Part shown: piece by piece, positions 8,012 through 15,972 of the stretch
Numbering within the stretch: the stretch's first letter is position 1
How the letters are laid out: every line of letters begins with the position of its first letter
NCBI GenBank assembly: GCA_016872515.1
Contig: VGZR01000012.1
Coordinates: forward strand, 1 to 64,000
DNA: 64,000 bases
From: SAR202 cluster bacterium
Lineage (GTDB): Bacteria > Chloroflexota > Dehalococcoidia > Lucifugimonadales > VGZR01
Direction: 5' to 3'
Position numbers and translations under genes: made by a program
The notes under the pieces: generated by a model
Databases searched by the model: none
Told to the model about the DNA's origin: nothing
What the model saw: the letters and a program-made list of their open reading frames with translations, nothing else

Positions 8012-9532
8012 GTGGAGGCAGTCTCACCACTGGACACCAAGCGTGCCACTCGCTGGGGCCTCTCCCCCTACATCGCCCTCATCCCCATCTGCGCGGGCGT
8101 GTTCGTCGCCGCCGACGACCAGACCGTGGTGGTCACCGTCCTGCCCCAGATCATGTTGGACATGCGGGTGCCCATCACTGAGCTGGACACCGCGTCATGG
8201 ACCATCACGGCCTACTTGCTGGGCTACGTCGTGGCCATGCCGCTCATCGGAAGGCTCTCCGACGTGTGGGGCCACCGGCGGATGTTCGTCGCCTCGATGC
8301 TGCTGTTCATGGCCGGGTCGGTGGCTGCGGCGATGGCGCCGAACCTGCCCGCGCTCATCGGCATCCGGGTCGTCCAGGCGTTAGGGGCCGGAGCGCTGGT
8401 TCCCATCTCCATCGCCATCGCGGGCGACCTGTTCCCGCCGGGCAAGCGCGGTCTGGCGCTGGGTCTCATCGGCGGCGCCGCTGAGGCGGGCGGCGTCATC
8501 GGCCCGCTGTGGGGCGGCCTAGTCCTGCGCTATCTGGACTGGCGGTGGGTCTTCTGGATGAACGTGCCGCTGGGCGCGGCGGTGCTGGTCGTGCTGGTGC
8601 TCATGCTGGCGAGAAGCCCCACGTTCAAGGCAAAGGTGGACTACCTCGGCGGCGCGCTGGTGGCCATCGCCCTGGCGGCCCTCACGCTCGGCCTAGCACG
8701 GGTGGACGAGCCGGACGCGCTTATGGGCATCTACCTAGCTGCATCGGTGGCAGCGCTGGCTGCGCTCGTGCTGAGGCACCGCCTGGCCCAGGAGTCGCTG
8801 TTCCCTCGCGGGATGTTCACCGCATGGGCGGTCAAGGCCGCCAACGCGACACATCTGCTCGTGGGCGGCGCGCTCATCATCGGCATGGTGACCATCCCGT
8901 TCATGGCGGACACAGTGATCGGGCTGCCGCCGCTGGAGGGCGGGCTGCGCCTGATGCGGATGACGGCCGCGATACCCTTCGGCGCGGTGCTGGGCGGATT
9001 AGCCTGCCAGCGTATGGACTACCGCATCCCCACGGTGGCCGGGCTGCTGCTGGCGGCGCTGGGGTTCGCGCTGATGAGCACCTGGGATCTGGCTATCGGC
9101 GAACCGATGCTAACGGTGCACCTGGCTCTGGCGGGGTTCGGGTTCGGGCTGCTTATCGCTCCGATCGCGCTGGCGGCGACGGAGCCGGTGGGCGAGGCGT
9201 CGCGCGGCACAGCGGCGGGCGTGGTGACGGCGATGCGGATGGTAGGGATGACCTTCGGGCTCGCTGCGCTGACGGCCTGGGGGTCGGGCCGGTTCGCCAC
9301 GCTGGCGGGAGGTGTGCCCCTGCCGCTGCCCCTAGTCGGCGAGACGGAGGCACAGTCGGCGGAGCGCCTCGCGGCCTACCAGTCCCAGGTGACGGACATC
9401 GGCATGTCGCTGTTCATCGAGTTCTTCATCGTCGCGATGGCGGTCTGCCTCATCGCGCTGCTGCCCGCCATTTTCATGGCCTGGGACCACAGGCGGCACG
9501 GTCAGAGCAGGAGCGCCAAATGCAGGGGTTAG
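8012..9532 (+). CDS. MFS transporter (DHA2-like, about 14 TMS), partner of the LprG-like lipoprotein
   Basis: A membrane protein of about 506 residues. It shows motif A (GRLSDVWGHRRMF), an early DDQTVVVTVLP segment typical of drug:H+ antiporter family 2, and about 14 hydrophobic helices. GTG 8012 is preceded by GAAGG and is the preferred start; TTG 7964, overlapping the lipoprotein gene, would add 16 residues. The gene order is that of mycobacterial lprG-p55, where the pair exports triacylglycerides and affects efflux. It ends close to the convergent thyX gene. The substrate is not defined by sequence. Confidence 0.85.
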   Translation: MEAVSPLDTKRATRWGLSPYIALIPICAGVFVAADDQTVVVTVLPQIMLDMRVPITELDTASWTITAYLLGYVVAMPLIGRLSDVWGHRRMFVASMLLFMAGSVAAAMAPNLPALIGIRVVQALGAGALVPISIAIAGDLFPPGKRGLALGLIGGAAEAGGVIGPLWGGLVLRYLDWRWVFWMNVPLGAAVLVVLVLMLARSPTFKAKVDYLGGALVAIALAALTLGLARVDEPDALMGIYLAASVAALAALVLRHRLAQESLFPRGMFTAWAVKAANATHLLVGGALIIGMVTIPFMADTVIGLPPLEGGLRLMRMTAAIPFGAVLGGLACQRMDYRIPTVAGLLLAALGFALMSTWDLAIGEPMLTVHLALAGFGFGLLIAPIALAATEPVGEASRGTAAGVVTAMRMVGMTFGLAALTAWGSGRFATLAGGVPLPLPLVGETEAQSAERLAAYQSQVTDIGMSLFIEFFIVAMAVCLIALLPAIFMAWDHRRHGQSRSAKCRG

Positions 9533-9593
9533 TTTCACCCTCACCCTCTTCCCGATGTTGTAGGGACGGGCCTCTCCCCCCAAGAAAGAGGGC

Positions 9594-9613
9594 GGGCCCC
9601 ACCCCGGGGGCCC
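9594..9613. terminator. GC-rich hairpin between convergent MFS and thyX genes
   Basis: GGGCCCC, a short loop, and GGGGGCCCC form a strong stem in the 91-base gap between convergent stop codons. There is no U-tract, so intrinsic termination is uncertain. Confidence 0.3.
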
Positions 9614-9623
9614 CTGCGCCTTC

Positions 9624-10424
9624 CTATACCTTCGAATACGTCGGCGTGGCGGTCTTGGTGCCGTCGGGGAGCTGGCTGACAGTGAAGTCGCCGAAGAGGA
9701 GTGGCGCCTCTTTCTGCAGGATATCGAGGACGATGAGGGCGAGGCGGCGTATCTCCCAGTCGGCGAAGGGCGCACCGCGCATTTCGATGAAGTGGCGCCA
9801 AGCTCGGACGTTGGCCGTGATGAATATCTTCGTTTCGGTGGCGTTGGGCAGCACCGCCCTGGCCGCCTGGCGTATCGCCTTGCGCCGGTCGGTGTTGGAC
9901 GTGAACTTATCGGGGGGCAACGCCTTGTCGAGGGCCTCCACCAGCTCGGCGTAGCTGGCTGACGCAGTCTCCAGGGCCTCGGCCAGGATGCGCCTAGCTT
10001 CGCCGGTATCACCGATGCTGTCCACCAAGGCTGGCGGCAGCACGAAGGCGCTCGCGGCCTCGTCCACGTATCGCTGCGAGCGCTGGCTGTAGGCGAAGCC
10101 CGCCCGGTGGCGCACCAGCTCGTGGGTCAGGCTGCGGGAGACGCCGGTGACGACGAAGCCGTAGTTGACGTGCTCGAAGACGCTGCCGTCCTTGGACTTG
10201 AGCAGATTGTTGACGAAGTCGGCGATGTCCTTACGGCCCCGCCCGAAGCTCATGTAGCACATGCGGGCCGAGACCTCGACGACAGCGGCGGACTCGTCCT
10301 TGCCTGCGCGGATGCTGTCCGGCACGGCCGGCAGCCCTTCGTCGGCCAGGAACGTGGCGACTTGCTCCCAGTCCACGGCGGGCCGAGTGACCAGATAGAT
10401 CTTCGGCTCAGCGATGAGTTTCAA
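9624..10424 (-). CDS. thyX: FAD-dependent thymidylate synthase ThyX
   Basis: A 266-residue flavin-dependent thymidylate synthase that converts dUMP to dTMP using methylene-THF and NADPH. The ThyX signature is at residues 105-119 (RHRAGFAYSQRSQRY), with one residue more between RHR and the second Ser than in the common RHR-x7-S form. EHVNYGFVV and the C-terminal FIEMRGAPFADWEIR substrate-binding region are also present. It starts at ATG 10424. No thyA was seen in the window. It stands alone, convergent with the MFS gene, with repeats in its upstream region. Confidence 0.93.
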   Translation of the reverse strand: MKLIAEPKIYLVTRPAVDWEQVATFLADEGLPAVPDSIRAGKDESAAVVEVSARMCYMSFGRGRKDIADFVNNLLKSKDGSVFEHVNYGFVVTGVSRSLTHELVRHRAGFAYSQRSQRYVDEAASAFVLPPALVDSIGDTGEARRILAEALETASASYAELVEALDKALPPDKFTSNTDRRKAIRQAARAVLPNATETKIFITANVRAWRHFIEMRGAPFADWEIRRLALIVLDILQKEAPLLFGDFTVSQLPDGTKTATPTYSKV

Positions 10425-10455
10425 CGGCGCAACATCCCCGGGATTTCACTCCCAC

Positions 10456-10476
10456 CCTTCGACAAGCTCAGGGCAG
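10456..10476. repeat. Short dispersed repeat, CCTTCGAC...GCTC..GG family
   Basis: CCTTCGACAAGCTCAGGGCA plus G; the second copy of the type seen at 4467-4489. It lies between thyX and the pdhC terminus. Confidence 0.4.
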
Positions 10477-10483
10477 GCTCTCA

Positions 10484-10510
10484 GTCCTCCCCACTCAAGG
10501 GGGAGAAGAG
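10484..10510. repeat. Dispersed palindromic repeat, copy 2
   Basis: TCCTCCCCACTCAAGGGGGA followed by GAAGA. It shares TTTGAAGGC downstream with copy 1. It is non-coding, between thyX and pdhC. Confidence 0.6.
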
Positions 10511-10601
10511 TTTGAAGGCACTCGACTTCCGCAGAAGGCAAGGCTTTGTGTACAGAGCCAGATACCCCACCCCGGCTACGCGAGGGAATGGAAGGCGGTT
10601 A

Positions 10602-10644
10602 TCCCTTCCCCCTTGAGGGGGGAAGGCGCGAGATGGAGGTGAGG
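10602..10644. repeat. Dispersed palindromic repeat, copy 3
   Basis: The core CCCTTCCCCCTTGAGGGGGG is followed by AAGGCGCGAGATGGAGGTGA. It lies just beyond the pdhC stop codon, where it could act as an RNA hairpin at the operon end. Confidence 0.6.
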
Positions 10645-10656
10645 AGCGTGAGGGTA

Positions 10657-11940
10657 TCACATCATCAGCAGGTAAGGATGTTCCAGGAGGCGCTTGACCT
10701 CGCCGAGGAAGACCGCGCCCTCGGCGCCATCCACGACGCGGTGGTCGGCGGACAGGCTGGCCGTCATCGTCTCGGCGACGGCGAGCTGCTCGTTGCGGGC
10801 GACGGGCCGCTTGGCGACGGTGCCCACGGCAACGACGGCGGCCTGCGGCGGCAGAATGATGGCCGTGAAGCTGACGACGTCGAACATGCCGAGGTTGCTG
10901 ATGCTGAACGTGCCGCCGGTGTACTCCGCGGCGTGGAGCGTGCCGCCCTTGGCTCGCTCGGCCAGGTCGCGGCTGGCGGCGGCGATGTCTTTCAGCGACC
11001 TGTGGCCGCAGTCCATGATGGCGGGCACGATGAGGCCCTGCTCTTCAGCGATTGCGATGCCGACGTTGATCTGCTCGTGCATCTGGATGCCGTCGTCCGT
11101 GTAGGAGGCGTTGAACTTGGGGTACTTCTTCAGGGCGCCAACGCAGGCCTTGATGACCAGGTCGTTTACGGTGACGTGGACGCCCTTGAACACGTCGCTT
11201 TGGTTGAGGTGGGCGCGCAGGCGCATGGCCTGGGTCATGTCCACCTCGGTGGACACGTAGAAGTGGGGTATCTCGCGTTTGCTGTGGACGGTCACCCGCG
11301 CGATCTGCTGGCGCATCTTGGAGAGGGGCACCTTCTTGCCGGGGCTGACGCCCTGGGGCACGGGCATCGCGGGCGCAGCAGGGGCGGCCGTAACCGGCTT
11401 GGCCGGGGATGGCGCTGCCGAGGGCGCTGGGGCTTGCCCTTTGGTGCGCAAGGCCAGCACATCCTCCTTTGAAATGCGTCCGCCGGGGCCGGTCCCCCTC
11501 ACCAGGGAGAGGTCAACGCCGAGCTCTTCCGCCAGCTTGCGGGCGACGGGCGAGGCCTTGACCTCCTCGGCGGAGACGGGCATGTGTTCCGCTTCGACGG
11601 TCTCCTCTGACGGCGTCGGATGGGCCTGCCGCTGCGTCACGAGGGCTTGCGGCTTGGCCGGAGCGGGCGCGGCCGCCTTCGGCATGTCGGCGAGCTTCTC
11701 GCCCTCGGCGGCCACGATGGCGATGGCGCGGCCAACGGGCACGACCGTCCCCTCGGCCACGAGAATCTTTGCGAGCACTCCCGAGGCGTAGGACTGGAAC
11801 TCCACCACCGCCTTGTCCGTCTCGATCTCTGCGATGGCCTCGCCGCGCTTGACCGGCGAGCCCTCGGTCTTCAGCCAGCGCACTACGGTGCCTTGCTGCA
11901 TGTCATAGCCCATCTGGGGCATCGTCAGTTCAGTAGCCAG
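10657..11940 (-). CDS. pdhC: Dihydrolipoamide acyltransferase, E2 of a 2-oxoacid dehydrogenase
   Basis: The E2 core that transfers the acyl group from lipoate to CoA. The lipoyl domain is N-terminal with the modified Lys in EIETDKAVVEF. A Pro/Ala linker leads to a peripheral-subunit-binding domain (VARKLAEELGVDLSLVRGTG), and the catalytic domain ends with DHRVVDGAEGA, the HxxxDG motif. The first ATG (11922) gives MPQMGYD, six residues short of the usual MATELTMPQM. A CTG at 11938-11940, with GAGGGG six bases upstream, restores exactly that N-terminus and is chosen here. It is the last gene of lpd-pdhA-pdhB-pdhC. Whether the substrate is pyruvate or a branched-chain oxoacid is not settled. Confidence 0.9.
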   Translation of the reverse strand: MATELTMPQMGYDMQQGTVVRWLKTEGSPVKRGEAIAEIETDKAVVEFQSYASGVLAKILVAEGTVVPVGRAIAIVAAEGEKLADMPKAAAPAPAKPQALVTQRQAHPTPSEETVEAEHMPVSAEEVKASPVARKLAEELGVDLSLVRGTGPGGRISKEDVLALRTKGQAPAPSAAPSPAKPVTAAPAAPAMPVPQGVSPGKKVPLSKMRQQIARVTVHSKREIPHFYVSTEVDMTQAMRLRAHLNQSDVFKGVHVTVNDLVIKACVGALKKYPKFNASYTDDGIQMHEQINVGIAIAEEQGLIVPAIMDCGHRSLKDIAAASRDLAERAKGGTLHAAEYTGGTFSISNLGMFDVVSFTAIILPPQAAVVAVGTVAKRPVARNEQLAVAETMTASLSADHRVVDGAEGAVFLGEVKRLLEHPYLLMM

Positions 11941-11961
11941 GGCACACCCCCTCAGGTAGTA

Positions 11962-12939
11962 CTAGAGACCGTACAGCCTTTCGATGGTTTCCACAACCCG
12001 ATCGGGCGTTGGAATGGCCGCAGCTTCGAGGCTGCGGTTGTAGGGCATGGGCACTTCCAGCCCGCCGACGCGGCCTACGGGGCCGTCCAGGTGGTCGAAG
12101 GCCTGCTCCTGGACAGCGCTGGCCACCTCGGCGGCGAACCCGCCCGTCCGCCAGTTCTCCTCGACGACCACCGCCCTGCTCGTTTTCTTGACCGACTCCA
12201 CCACCGTGGCGACGTCCAGCGGCCGCAGCGACCGAAGGTCAACCACCTCGACCTGGACGCCCTTGGCCGCCAGGGCCTCGGCGGCTTTCATGGCGACGCT
12301 CACCATGCGCAGGTAGGCAACGATGGTGACGTCCTTCCCCTGGCGGCGAACCTCGGCCTTGCCGAAGGGGACCTCGTACCGCTCTTTCGGCACCTCGCCT
12401 TTGACGCCGTAGAGCAGCGCGTGCTCGGCGAAGATGGTGGGATTGCGGTCGGCGATGGCGGTGCGCAGCAGCCCCAGGGCGTCGTAGGGCGTGGACGGCA
12501 CGGCTACCTTCAGGCCGGGCACGGAGGCGTACCAGCCCTCGAAGTTCTGCGAGTGGGTGGCCCCGAGTTGCCCGCCGCCGCCTGTAACGGTGCGGATGAC
12601 CATGGGCACCTCGAACTGGCCGTTGGACATGTACCGCATCTTCGCGGCGTGGTTCACGATCTGGTCCATGGCCAGGAGGGTGAAGTTGATGGTCATCACT
12701 TCGACCACGGGCTTCATGCCGCCCATGGCCGCGCCGACGCCCGCGCCGACGATGACCGCCTCGGCGATGGGGACATCCCGCACGCGGTCGGGGCCGTACT
12801 TCTCCAGAAAGCCCTTCGTGACGGCGTAGGCGCCGCCGTAGCTGCCGATGTCCTCGCCCATGAGGAACACGCGCTCGTCGGCGTCCAAGGCCTCGCGCAG
12901 TCCCAGCGACACGGCCTCCCTGATGCTCATCTCCGGCAT
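11962..12939 (-). CDS. pdhB: 2-oxoacid dehydrogenase E1 beta subunit
   Basis: A 325-residue transketolase-like subunit forming the alpha2-beta2 E1 with pdhA. Motifs include FLMGEDIGSYGGAYAVTKGF near residue 30 and EVVDLRSLRPLD in the C-terminal half. The frame is open upstream through a repeat, but ATG 12939 (MPEMSIREA) has AAGGAG seven bases before it and is the natural family start. Its stop lies 21 bases before the CTG start proposed for pdhC, so translation is probably coupled. The pyruvate assignment is by operon type. Confidence 0.9.
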   Translation of the reverse strand: MPEMSIREAVSLGLREALDADERVFLMGEDIGSYGGAYAVTKGFLEKYGPDRVRDVPIAEAVIVGAGVGAAMGGMKPVVEVMTINFTLLAMDQIVNHAAKMRYMSNGQFEVPMVIRTVTGGGGQLGATHSQNFEGWYASVPGLKVAVPSTPYDALGLLRTAIADRNPTIFAEHALLYGVKGEVPKERYEVPFGKAEVRRQGKDVTIVAYLRMVSVAMKAAEALAAKGVQVEVVDLRSLRPLDVATVVESVKKTSRAVVVEENWRTGGFAAEVASAVQEQAFDHLDGPVGRVGGLEVPMPYNRSLEAAAIPTPDRVVETIERLYGL

Positions 12940-12962
12940 GGGACGGCTCCTTCGCCAGAGTA

Positions 12963-13044
12963 TCGGGGTGAGGTTCCTCCTCCCCCTCGAGGGGGGAGAG
13001 CCGAGGACTCGCGACTCCTGCCGGAGATCGAGGTGGGGGTGAGG
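12963..13044. repeat. Dispersed palindromic repeat, copy 4 (long form)
   Basis: CTCCCCCTCGAGGGGGGAGA core followed by a GAGGTGGGGGTGAGG flank about 45 bases on. GGGGTGAGG also occurs at its left end, so the unit is bounded by similar flanks. It sits in the 225-base gap between pdhA and pdhB. Confidence 0.6.
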
Positions 13045-13079
13045 CCTTTCACCACCACCGCGGTCACCCCAAACCTGAA

Positions 13080-13103
13080 CCTTCCCCACTCAAGGGGGAA
13101 GGG
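13080..13103. repeat. Dispersed palindromic repeat, copy 5
   Basis: CCTTCCCCACTCAAGGGGGA followed by AGGG. It is in the same pdhA-pdhB gap as copy 4; the two could form a larger mRNA structure that tunes the E1 alpha/beta ratio. Confidence 0.6.
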
Positions 13104-13164
13104 TAACGGCGGCCCGGCCCTGGCAGCAGGATGCAGGATGTGCCAGCACTCCATACCGCACCGT

Positions 13165-14139
13165 TCAACCATAGACATGGTCATGGATGGACTCCGGCGT
13201 CGGCTCCGGACTCTCCTCGGCGAACTTCGCCGCCTCCGCTACCGCCGCCTCGACCTCTTTCTCGATGCGCGCCACGTCGGCGGGGCCGAGCAGCCCGTCG
13301 GTGAACATGCGCACCCTGAACGTCTCGATGGGGTCCCTCTTTTTCCAAAGCTCCACCTCGGCGCTGTCGCGGTAGGCGGAGGGGTCGGCCATGGAATGGC
13401 CTCGGAACCGGTATGCCATCGCCTCGATGAAGACGGGACCGGCGTCCGAGCGGACACGGTCTATGGCGTGGAGAACGGTCTCGCGCACCGCCAACAGGTC
13501 CATGCCATCCACCTGGACGGCGGGTATCTGGTACGGCTCGGCGGCCAGGTACAGGTCGCGGCCCGTGGCATGTGTCTTGTCCACATGGCTGCCCATGCCG
13601 TAGAGGTTGTTTTCGAGGAAGAAGATAACGGGCAACTTCCAGATCGAGGCGAGATTGAGCGATTCGTGAAACTCGCCCTCGTTGGCAGCGCCGTCGCCGA
13701 AGAAGCAAAGGACGACACGCCGCTCACGCCGCATCTTGATGCCTAGGGCGAGGCCGACGGCGATGGGCATCTGGCCACCGACGATGGCGTAGCCGCCCAT
13801 GAACCCCCGCTTCAGGTCGAACAGGTGCATGGAGCCGCCGCGTCCGCCGCTGCAACCGGTGGCCTTTCCCAACAGCTCGGCCATCGCCGCCTTCGGGTCG
13901 AGGCCCCGCGCCAGGGCGTGGCCGTGGTCGCGGTAGTGGCTCACAACGTAGTCGTCGGGGCCGAGGATGGGGATGGAGCCCACGGCTATGGCCTCCTCGC
14001 CGATGTACAGGTGGAGGAATCCGTGTATCCTGCCTTGCATGTACAGGCGGCCGCTCTCCTCCTCGAACCGGCGGATGAGAACCATCTGGCGGTACAGGTC
14101 CTGGACCAGGGTCTTTTCCAGTTTTGGCGCGACTTTCAT
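13165..14139 (-). CDS. pdhA: 2-oxoacid dehydrogenase E1 alpha subunit
   Basis: A 324-residue thiamine-diphosphate subunit. The TPP motif starts with GDGAANEGEF and ends with ENN about 28 residues later; HRDHGHA-type (YRDHGHALARG) and RGGSMHLFD segments are typical of PDH/acetoin dehydrogenase alpha subunits. It decarboxylates the 2-oxoacid and acylates E2 lipoate together with pdhB. The start ATG 14139 is 12 bases after the lpd stop. The 225-base gap to pdhB is unusual for this operon and contains two palindromic repeats. Confidence 0.92.
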   Translation of the reverse strand: MKVAPKLEKTLVQDLYRQMVLIRRFEEESGRLYMQGRIHGFLHLYIGEEAIAVGSIPILGPDDYVVSHYRDHGHALARGLDPKAAMAELLGKATGCSGGRGGSMHLFDLKRGFMGGYAIVGGQMPIAVGLALGIKMRRERRVVLCFFGDGAANEGEFHESLNLASIWKLPVIFFLENNLYGMGSHVDKTHATGRDLYLAAEPYQIPAVQVDGMDLLAVRETVLHAIDRVRSDAGPVFIEAMAYRFRGHSMADPSAYRDSAEVELWKKRDPIETFRVRMFTDGLLGPADVARIEKEVEAAVAEAAKFAEESPEPTPESIHDHVYG

Positions 14140-14151
14140 GGGCCGTCCAGC

Positions 14152-15558
14152 CTAGATGTGTATCGCCTGTCCCTCGGCGGCCAGGGCCGCCTCCTTGAGC
14201 ATCTCGGAGACGGTCGGGTGCGGGTGCACCAGCCAGCCCAGCTCGGTGGTCGTGCCCTCCAACAGCCGGGCCAGCGAGACTTCGCCCAGCAGCTCCGTGA
14301 CCTCCGCGCCGATCATGTGGGCGCCGAGCACCTCGCCGACCTCAGCGTCCACCACGAGCTTGATGAAGCCCTCCGTCTCCCCCATCGCCAAGGCCTTGCC
14401 GCTGGCCATGGCGGGGAACTTGCCGACCTTGATGGAACGCCCCGCGTCCCGCGCCTGCTTCTCGGTCATGCCGAAGCTGGCGACCTGGGGCTTGCAGTAG
14501 GTGGCCTTGGGCATGAGGGCGTAGTCCAGCGCGGGCGGGTTCAGGCCCGCCATAGTCTCGACGGCGGTCACGCCCTGGGCCGAGGCGACGTGGGCCAGGA
14601 GTAGCTTGCCGGTCGCATCGCCGATGGCATAGACGCCCGGCACGTTGGTCTGCATGTGCTCGTCTATCTTCACGAAGCTACGCTCGGTGGCGACGCCCAC
14701 GCTCTCGAGCCCGATGTCGTCCACGTTCCCCTGGACGCCCACCGCGACCAGCACGCGGTCGCACTCGACGACGGTCTCGCTCGATGCCGCCGCGACGGTG
14801 ACCTTGGCAATGGAACCGGAGACCTGGACGCCCTTGACCTGGGCGCCGGTCATCGCCTTGATGCCCTGCTTGGAGAAGGAGCGCTCGAGCTGCTGACTCA
14901 CCTCCTCGTCCTCGTTGGGGACGAGACGCGGGAGCAACTCGACGATGGTGACTTCTGCGCCGTACGCGCGGTAGAGGTAGGCGAACTCGGCGCCGGTCGC
15001 GCCGCCGCCCACGATGACCGCGCGTTTGGGCACCTCGCGCGACTCGATGGCGTGACGGCTGTTCATCACGACCTTGCCGTCTATGGGCAGCGCGGGCAGG
15101 TCACGCTGTCGCGCGCCGGTGGCGATGATGACCTTGCCGGTGCTGAGGCTGCGGTTGGTGCCGATAGATCGCGCATCTCCGACCTTGTCCACGCGGATGG
15201 TGTTGCGGTCGGCGAAGACGCCGGTGCCGCTCACGACCTCGACCTTGTTCTTCTTGAGCAAGAACGAGACACCGCCCGTCAGCTTGGTGACGACCTGGCG
15301 GCTGCGGTCCATGGCCTTGCCGAAGTCGGCATAGAACCCGTTGGTCTCGATGCCGAAGTCGGCGGCATGGTGGAAGAGGTTGACGACCTCGGCGTTACGC
15401 AGCAGGGCCTTGCTGGGGATGCACCCCCAGTTGAGGCAGACGCCGCCGACGGCGTCGCGCTCGACGATGGCGGTCTTCATGCCGAGCTGGCCCGCCCTGA
15501 TGGCAGCCACGTAGCCGCCTGGGCCGCTCCCCAGCACTACCAGGTCGTAATCAGCCAA
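14152..15558 (-). CDS. lpd: Dihydrolipoyl dehydrogenase (E3)
   Basis: A 468-residue FAD disulfide oxidoreductase that reoxidises dihydrolipoate with NAD+. The FAD motif GSGPGGYVAA is near the start, and the redox disulfide is in GGVCLNWGCIPSK at about residues 39-51. The NAD-binding GGGATGAEFA and the C-terminal HPHPTVSE, with the His-Glu acid/base pair, are present. It is the first gene of the pdh operon, which is less common than last position. The upstream region to the T-box leader is about 230 bases and holds a MITE-like repeat. Confidence 0.95.
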   Translation of the reverse strand: MADYDLVVLGSGPGGYVAAIRAGQLGMKTAIVERDAVGGVCLNWGCIPSKALLRNAEVVNLFHHAADFGIETNGFYADFGKAMDRSRQVVTKLTGGVSFLLKKNKVEVVSGTGVFADRNTIRVDKVGDARSIGTNRSLSTGKVIIATGARQRDLPALPIDGKVVMNSRHAIESREVPKRAVIVGGGATGAEFAYLYRAYGAEVTIVELLPRLVPNEDEEVSQQLERSFSKQGIKAMTGAQVKGVQVSGSIAKVTVAAASSETVVECDRVLVAVGVQGNVDDIGLESVGVATERSFVKIDEHMQTNVPGVYAIGDATGKLLLAHVASAQGVTAVETMAGLNPPALDYALMPKATYCKPQVASFGMTEKQARDAGRSIKVGKFPAMASGKALAMGETEGFIKLVVDAEVGEVLGAHMIGAEVTELLGEVSLARLLEGTTTELGWLVHPHPTVSEMLKEAALAAEGQAIHI

Positions 15559-15598
15559 ACCGTTGCCTCCAACACACCGTCTCTGTCATCCACACCCC

Positions 15599-15684
15599 TG
15601 TCATTCTAAAGGGAGGGTCGACGGTATCGGCCCGGCCCGAAGAATCTCTCTCGGAAGAGATCCCCTGCTTCGCTCAGGATGACA
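15599..15684. repeat. MITE-like element with imperfect terminal inverted repeats
   Basis: The left end TGTCATTCT (15599-15607) and right end AGGATGACA (15676-15684) are inverted copies with one mismatch. The interior carries GAAGAATCTCTCTC and CTTCGCTCAGG pieces typical of the widespread TGTCATTCTGAG-type palindromic elements. No coding capacity. It lies in the lpd upstream region. Confidence 0.55.
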
Positions 15685-15794
15685 AGGGGAGCGCCGCCAC
15701 AAACTAGCTTGCGTTGCTGCGGCATATTCTAACACCGTAGCCCGCCAAGCTAGACACCTCGTGCTGTGAGGTAACGCCACCAACTCTCGCACTT

Positions 15795-15958
15795 TTGTTC
15801 TGGGGAGTAATCGTTGGACGCCCGCATTGGCGGGTGCTACCATGAAGGCGCAGCCAATCCCTCTGGGAACGGTGAGCATCGCGTAGCGGGCCTGTGGCCC
15901 GTCGCCTGTTTGGAAGCGCGAAGGCCCCTCCGTCCTAGATGGGGAGGCCTTCTGTTTT
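15795..15958 (+). ncRNA. T-box-like leader with glycine specifier and terminator
   Basis: Hallmarks are in order. The AGTA of a loop E (15806-15809) is opposed by GAA (15844-15846), followed directly by the candidate specifier GGC (15847-15849, Gly). Between them a hairpin CCCGC/GCGGG (15821-15834) makes a short stem I. A stem CGGGCC-tgt-GGCCCG (15887-15901) follows. Then comes a T-box sequence TGGAAGCGCG (15911-15920) matching the consensus UGGNACCGCG at 9 of 10 positions. Last is a terminator AAGGCCCCTCC...GGGGAGGCCTT (15921-15951) and CTGTTTT. UGGA would pair with a UCCA acceptor end, as in tRNA-Gly. GCCT (15904-15907) can pair with AGGC (15922-15925) to form the antiterminator. The RBS GGAGG follows at once. 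Stem I lacks a recognisable distal region. Confidence 0.6.
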
Positions 15959-15972
15959 GGAGGCGTTCACAG

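Noticed and set aside
11620-13746. A 708-codon open frame on the + strand over pdhC, pdhB and pdhA
   Set aside because: It is the antisense shadow of three well-supported genes in GC-rich DNA; its translation is His/Gly/Asp-rich and shows no domain.
15801-15850. GGGGAGTA read as part of a yybP-ykoY (manganese) riboswitch
   Set aside because: The second conserved loop is missing and no metal transporter follows; the same bases fit a T-box loop E better.
15814-15972. A 53-residue N-terminal extension of the P1 peptidase
   Set aside because: The stretch is the T-box-like leader including its terminator; GTG 15973 has GGAGG and begins at the conserved family N-terminus.
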